IMG/VR virus record: IMGVR_UViG_3300014720_000021
Coordinates: 1 to 64,000 of that record
Direction: 5' to 3' (one strand)
Source of the DNA: a virus
Length of the DNA stretch: 64,000 nt
The notes under the pieces were generated by a model. It saw nothing but the letters and a program-made list of their open reading frames with translations, made no database searches and was not told the origin of the DNA. Numbering within the stretch: position 1 is the first letter of the stretch; each line of letters opens with the position of its first letter. The translations under genes were made by a program, and so were the position numbers. Positions 49,904 through 59,016 of this stretch are shown here, piece by piece.

Positions 49904-51132
49904 ATTTTTATTTTTATTTTTGAACCACCGTTTTCACTTAAACCACATTCAATATCAAAACTATGTTCTTTTATTATAGCTATACAGATATTAAGCCCTA
50001 AACCTGTACCTTTTTCTTTATTATTGTTATTTCTAATATATGGTTTAGAATATTCTTCAAATTGTTCCTGTGTCATACCCCTACCATTATCTTCAATAAC
50101 AATTGTCCTATCATTTTCTTTATAAATACGAACAATTTTGGACTTACTATCATTATATTTCAAACCATTTCTAATTAGATTGTCAATTGCAGTACATATT
50201 AAAGCTTCGTTAGCATTTATAACCCCTAACTCACTAATATCAACTTGACTTGCATAGGCTGTACTTTTTAAATAAGTCTTTAACACTTCGTCTAATACTA
50301 TCGGTTTTTTTTCTAGAATGGCATCTTTTTTAACTAAGTTCGTGAACTCTTTAACACCAGCATAAACTTTTTGTGCATGTGATAAACCTTCTTCTAATAA
50401 TTTAAGGGGCGCCTCAATTTTAAGTTCTTTGATTTTATCATCCGTTAATCTTCTTTTTAATGAATTAAGACCTCTAGGAATGTATGTATTTATACCTGAA
50501 TGCATATCATGTCTTAATATTTTAGCGGCATGCTCTAAATAAGAATTATTTTTCTCAATTTCTTGTTGTTGTTTGATTAACTCAGTTATATCATGTCTAA
50601 CTGAGATATAACCAGTTAACTTACCATTTTGGTCAAACTCAGCTTTAATCCATGAATCAACAATATATTCATTACCGTTTTTACCCTTATTTATCACAAC
50701 TTCATTCCATATTGATTTGTACTTAACGGTGGCAATATACATTTGTGTCCAGAATTCTTTTGTTTGTTTACCAGAATTTAATACTGAATGGTCTTTACCT
50801 AATAACTCGTGGGCTTTATAACCAGAAACTTCACAAAATTTATCATTAACATAGATTATTTTACCTTTATTATCAGCTTTTGATATCAATGCAGAATCAT
50901 TTAATAACGCTTCTGTCGATTTTCGGTTAGCTTTACCCTCTTTGATTATGTCGATTAATTCTTTTGTTATTATGAAGAAAGGTAATATAAAGAATATTAA
51001 ACTTAAATATTCATACCACTCAATCATCTTAGTATGTTCCATGTAATCAAATAAAACAACCGTTTTGACTATTAAAAAACATAACATAATCAAGGTCGCT
51101 ATAATACCACTTATTAAAATCTTTAATTTCAT
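49900..51132 (-). CDS. Membrane PAS-domain sensor histidine kinase
   Basis: 410 aa. Two transmembrane helices (residues 5-28 and 40-62), a PAS domain (about 78-185: IIYVNDKFCEVSGY, HSVLNSGKQ, YISVRHDITE), a dimerisation helix with phospho-His208 in ILRHDMHSGI, and an ATPase domain (NLIRNGLKYN, IEDNGRGM, KGTGLGLNI). All catalytic motifs are present. First gene of a three-gene leftward operon. No typical promoter is clear; the upstream DNA is A/T-rich with an ATATTTAAAT stretch. Confidence 0.85.
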   Translation of the reverse strand: MKLKILISGIIATLIMLCFLIVKTVVLFDYMEHTKMIEWYEYLSLIFFILPFFIITKELIDIIKEGKANRKSTEALLNDSALISKADNKGKIIYVNDKFCEVSGYKAHELLGKDHSVLNSGKQTKEFWTQMYIATVKYKSIWNEVVINKGKNGNEYIVDSWIKAEFDQNGKLTGYISVRHDITELIKQQQEIEKNNSYLEHAAKILRHDMHSGINTYIPRGLNSLKRRLTDDKIKELKIEAPLKLLEEGLSHAQKVYAGVKEFTNLVKKDAILEKKPIVLDEVLKTYLKSTAYASQVDISELGVINANEALICTAIDNLIRNGLKYNDSKSKIVRIYKENDRTIVIEDNGRGMTQEQFEEYSKPYIRNNNNKEKGTGLGLNICIAIIKEHSFDIECGLSENGGSKIKIKI

Positions 51133-51227
51133 AATATTTAAATATCTAGATTATACTCTTAAATCCCTTATTTATTACTTTTTTATCTTTTTAAATCTAT
51201 TTATTAAATGATAAAAGAATTATAATT

Positions 51228-51668
51228 ATGTCAAGTTTCGATGGTTACTTTCCAATTATACACACAGCAAGTGGTGCAACACCAGAATGTTATATATATC
51301 TTAAAGTATATGGTGGTACTGGTGGTGGTTCGGCAATAATAAATAATTTACCAATTAATATCGGTGCTGGTAGCACAATAGACATTACTGTTAAATCAAT
51401 TACTGGTGTAACTGGTAATGTATATCTTTTAGGTATGAAAAAGAACGTACTTGAAGGTAGTAATACGTTGGGTGGTTATGGTGACCAAATACCAAACCCA
51501 ATTACTGGGAAATATGTAGTTACCCCTTGTCGAACAATAGTATTTAATGGTGATTTGATTGTAACTGGTACTTTAGAAATAAAACCTAATAGTACCCTCA
51601 TTATAAATGGTTCATTGACCGATAATGGAACAGTTATAAATAACGGAACAATAATAATAAACCCATAA
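51228..51668 (+). CDS. Virion-type protein with duplicated N-domain
   Basis: 146 aa. The N-terminal 85 residues (SSFDGYFPIIHTASGATPE, VYGGTGGGSAIINNLPINI, LGMKKNVLEGS) are shared with the 52504 gene. The tail (NGDLIVTGTLEIKPNSTLII) looks like a beta-helical or fibre repeat. Probably a decoration or fibre component. Confidence 0.6.
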   Translation: MSSFDGYFPIIHTASGATPECYIYLKVYGGTGGGSAIINNLPINIGAGSTIDITVKSITGVTGNVYLLGMKKNVLEGSNTLGGYGDQIPNPITGKYVVTPCRTIVFNGDLIVTGTLEIKPNSTLIINGSLTDNGTVINNGTIIINP

Positions 51669-51677
51669 AAAGAAAAA

Positions 51678-52307
51678 ATGAGCGGAATATATCAAAAACA
51701 AGTAAATTCAGGGACAGTAGCTTCGCCAAGTGCTGGTAGAACATTAATTTCAGTAAATGACTCAGGAGAATTATTCACCAAAGATAGTAGTGGTAATGTG
51801 TCGATAACTCAACCTAAATTCGTAACAGTAGAAACAGCACATTCAGTTGATATAGAGTCATTACTTGCAGCAATAAGCGCTGACCCATTCGATGTTGAGC
51901 TTTGGAAAGCATCATTTTCTGTTAGCTTCTATGACGGTACAGTATTGAGTGGTATTTATGAGACCGTTGGTGATTTTTCAACTGAAGTATCATATAGTGG
52001 TATTATTGGGCTATCACCAAGTGATGATGAAACCTATAAAGAGTTATTAATAACATCAGCACTTTTTAAACCAACTGGTGGTGAGCAACTTGGTGGTATT
52101 CAAATGTCACATAATATTAAAATAGGTGGATTTCAAAATATCGAGATTACATATAGATATGAAGAGAATCCAGATGCTACTGGGTCTGATGGTAAATATC
52201 TTCATAGTTTTAAAATAATAATAGAAACAAATACTATACTTGGATATGTAGAAATATATGCTGATGATACTGAGTCTCATCAGTTTATATTTGATGGTAT
52301 TAGTTAA
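51678..52307 (+). CDS. Virion-type structural protein
   Basis: 209 aa, Ser/Thr/Gly-rich, beta-rich. The start SGIYQKQVNSGTVASPSAGR and LISVNDSGELFTKDSSG are typical of appendage or adhesin proteins. Ten bases after the preceding gene. Confidence 0.6.
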   Translation: MSGIYQKQVNSGTVASPSAGRTLISVNDSGELFTKDSSGNVSITQPKFVTVETAHSVDIESLLAAISADPFDVELWKASFSVSFYDGTVLSGIYETVGDFSTEVSYSGIIGLSPSDDETYKELLITSALFKPTGGEQLGGIQMSHNIKIGGFQNIEITYRYEENPDATGSDGKYLHSFKIIIETNTILGYVEIYADDTESHQFIFDGIS

Positions 52308-52329
52308 CCGATTTAAAAATTTGAATAAA

Positions 52330-52443
52330 ATGATAGAAAAGATAAAAGAAGCCGCAAAGAAAGTGAATGAGGCAAAACGAAAATCTGTAAAAGAGAATAT
52401 TCCAATGTCAGAAGCATTGAAGCAAGTATTTAATACCAATTAA
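52330..52443 (+). CDS. 37-aa basic helical protein
   Basis: Lys-rich helix (IEKIKEAAKKVNEAKRKS). The start at 52330 is preferred over a frame opening inside the previous gene. Role unknown. Confidence 0.5.
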   Translation: MIEKIKEAAKKVNEAKRKSVKENIPMSEALKQVFNTN

Positions 52444-52473
52444 CTTATTCTTTGTTTTTTTAATGTCTGATTC

Positions 52474-52484
52474 ATATTTATATA
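52474..52484 (+). promoter_or_regulatory. Candidate late promoter
   Basis: ATATTTATATA upstream of the 52504 gene; the stretch after it (ATGATAAAAGAATTATAATT) is duplicated before the 51228 gene. Confidence 0.5.
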
Positions 52485-52503
52485 TGATAAAAGAATTATA
52501 ATT

Positions 52504-52764
52504 ATGTCAAGTTTCCACGGTTATTTCCCAATAATGCACCCAGCAAGTGGGTCCACACTAAGCGCATTTACTTATTTACAAGTATATGGTGGTACTAGTG
52601 GTGGTACAGCAACCTTAAATGGTACACCAGTTAATATAGCAGCTGGAAGTACTATTGATTTGGTGGTTAAAACCATAAGTGGTATCAGTGGTGATATCTA
52701 TCTATTAGGTATGCGAAAGAACGTATTGGTGGGTAGTGGAGTATTAGGCGGATATGGCGGATAA
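52504..52764 (+). CDS. Paralogue of the 51228 N-domain
   Basis: 86 aa (SSFHGYFPIMHPASGSTLS, VYGGTSGGTATLNGTPVNI, LGMRKNVLVGS), nearly the same design as the first 85 residues of the 51228 protein. It shares the leader sequence and stops after the N-domain. Confidence 0.65.
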   Translation: MSSFHGYFPIMHPASGSTLSAFTYLQVYGGTSGGTATLNGTPVNIAAGSTIDLVVKTISGISGDIYLLGMRKNVLVGSGVLGGYGG

Positions 52765-52795
52765 AATAATTAAACGAAAAAAATAAATTAATTAA

Positions 52796-53620
52796 ATGAA
52801 AAATAATAGCATTAACCCAACAACCCTTAAAGGTAAAGAAAAGACTCAAAGAATGCTTGAACTTATGGGTCAAACTATGATAAAAGAAAATGTTGACCGT
52901 TCAGTTATTGAACTAACTAAAAGGGGTCCAGATGGTAAAATCTATGGTATTATCAGAGAAAATCATGAGTATTACATTAAGATTGCCGAAGGTACTGAAA
53001 ATCTAACAAAGGATAGTTTCAAGTATATTGGTGGTCTTAAAAATAAAAAAGATTTTGCTTACCCATCATATGCGAAAGCTATTAAACATTTGAACTATAA
53101 ATTCAAGTCCCTTGATGAATCTTTGGGTGTTAAATCAAATATAAATGTATTTGAAAATGATAATTTGGTAACCGAACACCATCCTTATAAAGCTGACCAA
53201 AAATTGTCAGCAACAAAGGGTATGGGTGATGGTCAAGAATATATTGTTGATAAAAAAGGTGCTGAACTTTCATTTAAAAATAAAGAAGGTAAAGCTGAAG
53301 ACGGTTTCGGTGATAATGTAGCTGAAAAGGATGTGATGGATGAATTTGAAGGGGTTACACTATCTGAAAACGAATCTAAGATTGACGAAATGATTACTGG
53401 TAAAATAAATCGAAGAGTAACTATATCAGAAGATGACGTTAGAGTTTCAAAACCATTAAGTATTCTTAGGGGTATTGACGTAATCGATGAGGCTATTTCT
53501 AAAGCTACTGGTGAGAAGAAGCTTGAAGAAATGGCTATAGCAACGGAACTTCTTAAAAAATTCTCTAAAGATGAAGTGATTTCAATCTTAGAAAATGTAA
53601 CTGGAAAAAAAAAAGTCTAA
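52796..53620 (+). CDS. Virion-region protein
   Basis: 274 aa. The first third (GRGPDGKIY-like KRGPDGKIYGIIRENHEYYI, then KYIGGLKNKKDFAYPSY) looks like a structural domain; the C-terminal part is helical and acidic. No family recognised. It begins a run of rightward head and packaging genes. Confidence 0.6.
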   Translation: MKNNSINPTTLKGKEKTQRMLELMGQTMIKENVDRSVIELTKRGPDGKIYGIIRENHEYYIKIAEGTENLTKDSFKYIGGLKNKKDFAYPSYAKAIKHLNYKFKSLDESLGVKSNINVFENDNLVTEHHPYKADQKLSATKGMGDGQEYIVDKKGAELSFKNKEGKAEDGFGDNVAEKDVMDEFEGVTLSENESKIDEMITGKINRRVTISEDDVRVSKPLSILRGIDVIDEAISKATGEKKLEEMAIATELLKKFSKDEVISILENVTGKKKV

Positions 53621-53640
53621 ACGAAACTAAAGCTGACGGA

Positions 53641-55005
53641 ATGTCAACTGGACTGTTCTCAGAAGAAGAGGATGGTTATACTTTAGAAGAAACAAAATAC
53701 ACACTTAAAGTTGATGCTCCAGCATCAGAACCCGTATCCGAACCAGATGAATCTGATTCGGATTTTGGTTTTGGCGGTGATTCTGAAGGCGAGTCATTTG
53801 GTGATGAGAAAGAACCAACAAACGACAAACCATTCGATGACGAACCTTTTGACGCTGGTGTTGAGGCTGACGAAGATGAAGACCCAAAAAAATTCATTCA
53901 GCAGTTGGCTGGAAAGATTGGTCAATCACTTAGAGATTATGAGAAAGGGTTAACTGAACCAGATTTTGAATTGGAAAAGTTTGTAATAAACTCAGTAATT
54001 TCTGCAACCAACACATCTGAAATGGATAAGGAAGACCAAGAAGATATTATTAAGAAAGTTGAGACCAGTGGTAATGATTTTGATTCAAAATCAAATGATG
54101 ATGATATGACTGACGATTCAGAAGATACTGAAGAGGTTGATGTTGAGGTTAAAGATAAAGAATCTTTGGATGAGGTTTCTTTGGGTGATGACATTGAAGA
54201 GACATTTAAAGAATGGTCAAAACCAATGACATTAAAAGAGTCTGTAATCGTTTCTGACGGCCTTAAATATCATTTGGATAATAAGATACCATTGGGTGAA
54301 TCTATGTTCAGATATGGCTCTGAAAAATACGTATATCTACTAAAAGAGGTTAAATCATTATATGATAATGGTTTAATAACTCTTAATGAGAATGATGAGT
54401 TTATTGTTAATAGTGCAATGCCAAAAGTTGCAATGGTGAATGGGGAAGAAATTTTATTGAATACAATATACGAAGAGGTTATTGATGAATCTGATTTTAT
54501 CAATGAATTAGATGATGTTGTTGCTAACTTACCTAGTTTCACACAATTAGCTGCGTTAGGTGCCCCAATGTTAGCTTTAATCATTAGAGATATTCTGAAA
54601 GGTGAAAAAAAAGCCGCAAAAGAAAAATTAGAAAAAGGTTTAGATAAAGAAAACAATGATACTGTGGTTGAATCGATGTTAAATGATTTAACAACATTAT
54701 TAACAGAAGCTGAGTATAAAGGTAAAAAGGTTGAGTTGAATAAACCAAAAAGGGGTGGTTCAAAGAAATTCTATGTATATGTTAGAGACCCAAAATCTGG
54801 TAATATAAGAAAAGTTTCTTTTGGTGCTAAATCTGGTGGTGGTAACTTAGCTGTTAAATTAAAAGACCCAAAAGCTAGAAAAGCCTTTTCTGACAGACAT
54901 AATTGTCCAGAAAAAACAGATAAGACGACCGCTGGTTATTGGTCATGTGCTTTACCAAGATATGCTAAAAGTCTTGGCTTAAGTGGTGGTGGTCGTTATT
55001 GGTAA
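53641..55005 (+). CDS. Acidic virion protein with RHNC/YWSC tail
   Basis: 454 aa. Residues 1-190 are mostly Asp/Glu/Ser and probably disordered. The C-terminal 90 residues (KKFYVYVRDPKSGNIRKVSF, SDRHNCPEK, GYWSCALPRY) are a small domain often seen at the end of T4-like phage head-region proteins. The acidic part could act in scaffolding or DNA mimicry. Confidence 0.65.
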   Translation: MSTGLFSEEEDGYTLEETKYTLKVDAPASEPVSEPDESDSDFGFGGDSEGESFGDEKEPTNDKPFDDEPFDAGVEADEDEDPKKFIQQLAGKIGQSLRDYEKGLTEPDFELEKFVINSVISATNTSEMDKEDQEDIIKKVETSGNDFDSKSNDDDMTDDSEDTEEVDVEVKDKESLDEVSLGDDIEETFKEWSKPMTLKESVIVSDGLKYHLDNKIPLGESMFRYGSEKYVYLLKEVKSLYDNGLITLNENDEFIVNSAMPKVAMVNGEEILLNTIYEEVIDESDFINELDDVVANLPSFTQLAALGAPMLALIIRDILKGEKKAAKEKLEKGLDKENNDTVVESMLNDLTTLLTEAEYKGKKVELNKPKRGGSKKFYVYVRDPKSGNIRKVSFGAKSGGGNLAVKLKDPKARKAFSDRHNCPEKTDKTTAGYWSCALPRYAKSLGLSGGGRYW

Positions 55006-55021
55006 TTGAAAAAGAAATAAA

Positions 55022-55468
55022 ATGAGTAGAGTTAGTAAAAAGAAATTATATTTAATTGAACGTGCAAACAAGAGGGTTTTGGGTGAACCAGAAATGGAAT
55101 GTCCAAAAGCTACTCAAGATTTAGAATTAAACACTGAAAATAGGGATAAGTCAATTAAAGCTGAACATATAAAATATGGTCCAATGAATTTGTCTGATGA
55201 TAAGTATTGGGAGGATTTGGCTAAACATTGGAAAACTACTGTTGATGTGGCAAAAAAATCTAAATGTGGTAATTGTGTGGCCTTTGATATTTCACCAAGA
55301 ATGGATGAATGTATGCCTGGTCCTGTTTCGGATGAGGATGGTCGTTTGGGTTATTGCTGGATGCACCATTTCAAATGTCATTCAGCTCGAACGTGTAGGA
55401 CATGGGCTGCTGGTGGACCAATAAAGGAAGATAAAATATCATATGAGTGGCAAGAAAAAAATAAATAA
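55022..55468 (+). CDS. Cys-rich virion-region protein
   Basis: 148 aa. Seven Cys in KCGNCVAFDISPRMDEC, GYCWMHHFKC and SARTCRTW, ending AAGGPI. The pattern is known from uncharacterised T4-like phages and suggests a metal or Fe-S site. Confidence 0.65.
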   Translation: MSRVSKKKLYLIERANKRVLGEPEMECPKATQDLELNTENRDKSIKAEHIKYGPMNLSDDKYWEDLAKHWKTTVDVAKKSKCGNCVAFDISPRMDECMPGPVSDEDGRLGYCWMHHFKCHSARTCRTWAAGGPIKEDKISYEWQEKNK

Positions 55469-55470
55469 CT

Positions 55471-55749
55471 ATGAATCTATTATTTTTAAACCAAAAGACG
55501 AATAAACAAAAGATTACTGAATCTTTAAAGAATTTAGACGAAAGTCGAGAACAACAAAACTATATGTTTTTTCAAAACGTTAAAACCATTTGTGATGCCG
55601 CAAAAGCTATTATGGATATGGATAAAGCTATGGTGGATAACATATTATCAAATGGTCACGATTGGGCATCAGACCATATTGCAACGTCAAAAGACGATAT
55701 GGAAGAAGTTTATAATTTTTTAAAAAACAAAATGTCAAATGAACAGTGA
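55471..55749 (+). CDS. Small helical protein
   Basis: 92 aa, helical, two bases after the Cys-rich gene and overlapping the 958-aa gene by 11 bases. No domain recognised. Confidence 0.55.
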   Translation: MNLLFLNQKTNKQKITESLKNLDESREQQNYMFFQNVKTICDAAKAIMDMDKAMVDNILSNGHDWASDHIATSKDDMEEVYNFLKNKMSNEQ

Positions 55750-58615
55750 AAATCCATATAATGAGGAAAAGGATGAGTTTGGTGTGATAAAAAGAACCTT
55801 TTATGAGACAACAGATTCAGATGAATTTGTTTGGCATAGGGATAAAAAAGACCGTTTGGTCACACCAGTTACTGAAACCGATTGGATGATTCAATTTGAT
55901 AATGAATTACCAAGAAAAATGGTTATTGGTGAAGCGATTGAGATACCAAAAGAATCATATCATAGGGTTATAAAAGGTTCTGGTGATTTAATTGTTGAAA
56001 TCGAAGAGTTTGATTCAATAGATGAAGCTAAAAAGAAGAAAAGTTCTGGAAAAAAAGACGCATGTTATTACAAAGTTAAAAGTAGGTACTCGGTCTGGCC
56101 ATCAGCCTACGGGTCAGGTGCCCTTGTTCAATGTAGAAAAGTTGGTGCGAAAAATTGGGGTAATAAAACTAAAGAGGGTGTTGACGAAAATAAAACTGAG
56201 TTTCAAAATAAAGCTTTAGATAACATAAATAAATTGGGTGGTTTTGATAATTTACCTGATATTGATAAATTAGCTTTATTGGGTGGTACAAACGATAATC
56301 GATTAAAGGATTTGAATTTGATTAAAATCTTTAAAGAGAATGGTGGTACTTTTGGTAAATTCGAGATAAAAGTTAAGGTTAAAGATGAAAATCAACAACC
56401 AATTAACCATAAATTCAGTAAAGAATTTGCTGGTAAAGAAGGTTATCTATATCCGTACATAAATTATACAGAAAATAATCAACCGTATGTTACAGTTAGG
56501 TTTGATGAATTTATTTCAAATCCAGATTATAAAGGTGGTGGCTCTTACGAAGAAAGACCAATTTTCTTAGCAAATATATACCCGATTGATTATGATGAAA
56601 TCAAAAGTGATTTTGTGAAATATCAAAATAAAGTTGACCAAGACAGAAAAGATTTTTTAAACCAATTTGGTTTGGATGACATCTATGAAAGTGAATTAGA
56701 AGTTTATGAAGCTAAAAAAGAACTTTTTAAAGAAAATATTAAATCTAAATTAATTCTGTTGAACGAGATAAGCTCTAATGATGCTTATACTAGATTTTAT
56801 CGCAGTACTTTTGATGCTGAAAACCCTGATAGGGATAGAGCCATTTATACTAAAGTAATTCAATTAGACCCAACATTTAACGCCCAAAATGATAAATTAG
56901 GTATGTATACCAAATGGTTGTTTAGGAAAGATAATGTTGAGCAACTTAAAAAGACCAAAGACGAAGATTTATATAAAATAAAGGGTGACTTGGAGTTTTT
57001 CCATAAAGCAAAGACAAAAAATATACTACCACCTGAAAGTAAGGATATTAATAAGTTTAATATTAAAACGCTTTTGGATTTGGTATTCGATATGGAGAAA
57101 AGTGGTGAAGACTTAATGTCAAAAACTGAGAAGGAAAAAGAAATAAAGGGTGAAGCTGATAAATATGAAACCGTTAATTGGATTATTATTGTACCAAAAA
57201 CCGAAGAAGCCTCTTGTTTTTATGGTAAAGGTACTAGGTGGTGTACCGCAGCTGATAATAACAATATGTTCAATAGCTATAGTTATGACGGACCGTTGTA
57301 CATATTAATAAATAAACATGATAAATCTGATAAGTATCAGTTTCATTTCGAAAGTTCTCAGTTTATGGATACTAAAGATTCACCAATCAGTCTTTCAGAA
57401 TTTATGTATGAGAATTCAGACGTATATGAGTTCTTTCAGTCTCGTGTTGGTGTTGATTTAGACTTTGAAATAGCCAAGTCATCTCTGGAAAACTATGATG
57501 AAGCTGGGTTTCAAGATTTTTATTCTGATGAATTTACCGATGAACAAAAAAGAGAATTGGTGAAACTAGCATTTGATAAAGATGAGTATTCAGACTCTTT
57601 CTATAATGTAAGTAATGTACTTAATTATGTGGATTATCCGAGTTTGAAGTCAGATTTCAGGAATTCGTTTATTTGGGGTTTAGAAGTATCACTTGGTAAT
57701 CGTTATGACGAGGAAAATTATGATGCTAGAATGTTCATTGATTATCTTGGTGGATTTAATGATGAAAATATTTCTGTAATTGTAAATGCCGCTGACCTAA
57801 AAGACCCTGACCAAATTAATAAACTATTTGACATAGCCTCGGAATATGATGCTGAAAAATTATTAGCTGATTATTTAGAGGGCGAAGCTGTTGATATCAA
57901 TTTTGATATGATTGACACACTAAATAATATTAAACAAAAATTTAATTATAGTGATTGGGAAAAAACTGTAGAGTCTAAGTTGGTTAAAATTCGTATTAAT
58001 TCAAGTGATTTGGAAAATGGTACCATTAACGTTACCATAACACCAAAAGATGAAAAAGGTAACGCAATTACCGACAAGAGTGAACGTGGTAATATAAATT
58101 ATAAAAATTTAATTAAATATCTGACGATACCACAATTATTTAATGAAGCTAAAAAAACTGATTTTTCAAAAGAAAAGTCAAAGGGTCTTCATGGTTGGTT
58201 TGAAAGACAGGGTGGTAAAGGTAAATCCAAAGGTTGGGTTGATTGTAACACTTGTAGAAAGGATAAAAAGACTGGTAGAAAAAAGTGTAAACCTTGTGGT
58301 CGAAAAGAAGGTGAAAAAAGGTCTAAATATCCAGCATGTAGACCAACGCCTTCAGCCTGTGGAACCAGAGGTAAGGGTAAAAAGTGGGGTAAAAAGAGTG
58401 GTAAACAAAATGAAAATAGAGTACATTTGATAAAGAATATGTTAAACGAAAATTCAGAAATGTTAGATGTAGTAGAAGTTTTCTCTATTTATAATAAAGA
58501 TAATAATCATACTGTTGAACCTGATGTTAAACCAGTTGAAAAACCAGTTGAAAGACCAGATTCACCGTATGCACCAAAACAAAGACCTAAAACTAAACCA
58601 AAGGCTGAAAAATGA
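55739..58615 (+). CDS. Giant modular WC-domain protein
   Basis: 958 aa built from modules. An N-terminal beta-rich part; a basic Cys module near residue 105 (KKDACYYKVKSRYSVWPSAY, GALVQCRKVGAKNWG); a helical part; the WC domain (NWIIIVPKTEEA, Trp501-Cys502 in TRWCTAADNN, GPLYILINK, FHFESSQFMD); and a C-terminal zinc/basic module (GLHGWFERQGGKGKS, WVDCNTCRKDKK, KCKPCGRKEG, PACRPTPSACGTRG). The Cys modules resemble those of T4-like head-region proteins. Probably a virion protein delivered with DNA; unproven. Confidence 0.65.
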   Translation: MNSENPYNEEKDEFGVIKRTFYETTDSDEFVWHRDKKDRLVTPVTETDWMIQFDNELPRKMVIGEAIEIPKESYHRVIKGSGDLIVEIEEFDSIDEAKKKKSSGKKDACYYKVKSRYSVWPSAYGSGALVQCRKVGAKNWGNKTKEGVDENKTEFQNKALDNINKLGGFDNLPDIDKLALLGGTNDNRLKDLNLIKIFKENGGTFGKFEIKVKVKDENQQPINHKFSKEFAGKEGYLYPYINYTENNQPYVTVRFDEFISNPDYKGGGSYEERPIFLANIYPIDYDEIKSDFVKYQNKVDQDRKDFLNQFGLDDIYESELEVYEAKKELFKENIKSKLILLNEISSNDAYTRFYRSTFDAENPDRDRAIYTKVIQLDPTFNAQNDKLGMYTKWLFRKDNVEQLKKTKDEDLYKIKGDLEFFHKAKTKNILPPESKDINKFNIKTLLDLVFDMEKSGEDLMSKTEKEKEIKGEADKYETVNWIIIVPKTEEASCFYGKGTRWCTAADNNNMFNSYSYDGPLYILINKHDKSDKYQFHFESSQFMDTKDSPISLSEFMYENSDVYEFFQSRVGVDLDFEIAKSSLENYDEAGFQDFYSDEFTDEQKRELVKLAFDKDEYSDSFYNVSNVLNYVDYPSLKSDFRNSFIWGLEVSLGNRYDEENYDARMFIDYLGGFNDENISVIVNAADLKDPDQINKLFDIASEYDAEKLLADYLEGEAVDINFDMIDTLNNIKQKFNYSDWEKTVESKLVKIRINSSDLENGTINVTITPKDEKGNAITDKSERGNINYKNLIKYLTIPQLFNEAKKTDFSKEKSKGLHGWFERQGGKGKSKGWVDCNTCRKDKKTGRKKCKPCGRKEGEKRSKYPACRPTPSACGTRGKGKKWGKKSGKQNENRVHLIKNMLNENSEMLDVVEVFSIYNKDNNHTVEPDVKPVEKPVERPDSPYAPKQRPKTKPKAEK

Positions 58616-59016
58616 AACTGATATTTGTAAATAAAATAGGGTTGGATTGGAATGGTAAATTAATTTGTGAATTTATCTTTTCCGAAGCCGATGAGGTTGA
58701 TGGTGAGGGTTGGGATGTTTATCCAGCTAAGAATCAAGCTGAACCACCTGAAAAGGAATATATCGATATGGTTGGTAGGGTTGAAACTGATGAGATATCA
58801 TTAATGTGCATACAAGAGAGTGATACCTTTGCTGTGTGGGATGCTATTGATGGTGTTGTGGCGATGGCATGGGAAGATATAACAGAATATGATGAATATC
58901 CAGATGATAGGTTAAGTTTTTTCTTTGGTGACTCTATTGAAGATGTTAAAGATAAACTTTATGCTAGAGATATAATAATTGAATGGAAATATAAAAAAGA
59001 TGACGTATCAGAATAA
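58612..59016 (+). CDS. Conserved T4-like phage protein
   Basis: 134 aa, acidic. WDVYPAKNQAEPPEKEYI and SDTFAVWDAIDGVVAMAWED resemble a small protein conserved near the packaging genes of T4-like phages, function unknown. Four-base overlap with the giant gene. Confidence 0.65.
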   Translation: MKLIFVNKIGLDWNGKLICEFIFSEADEVDGEGWDVYPAKNQAEPPEKEYIDMVGRVETDEISLMCIQESDTFAVWDAIDGVVAMAWEDITEYDEYPDDRLSFFFGDSIEDVKDKLYARDIIIEWKYKKDDVSE

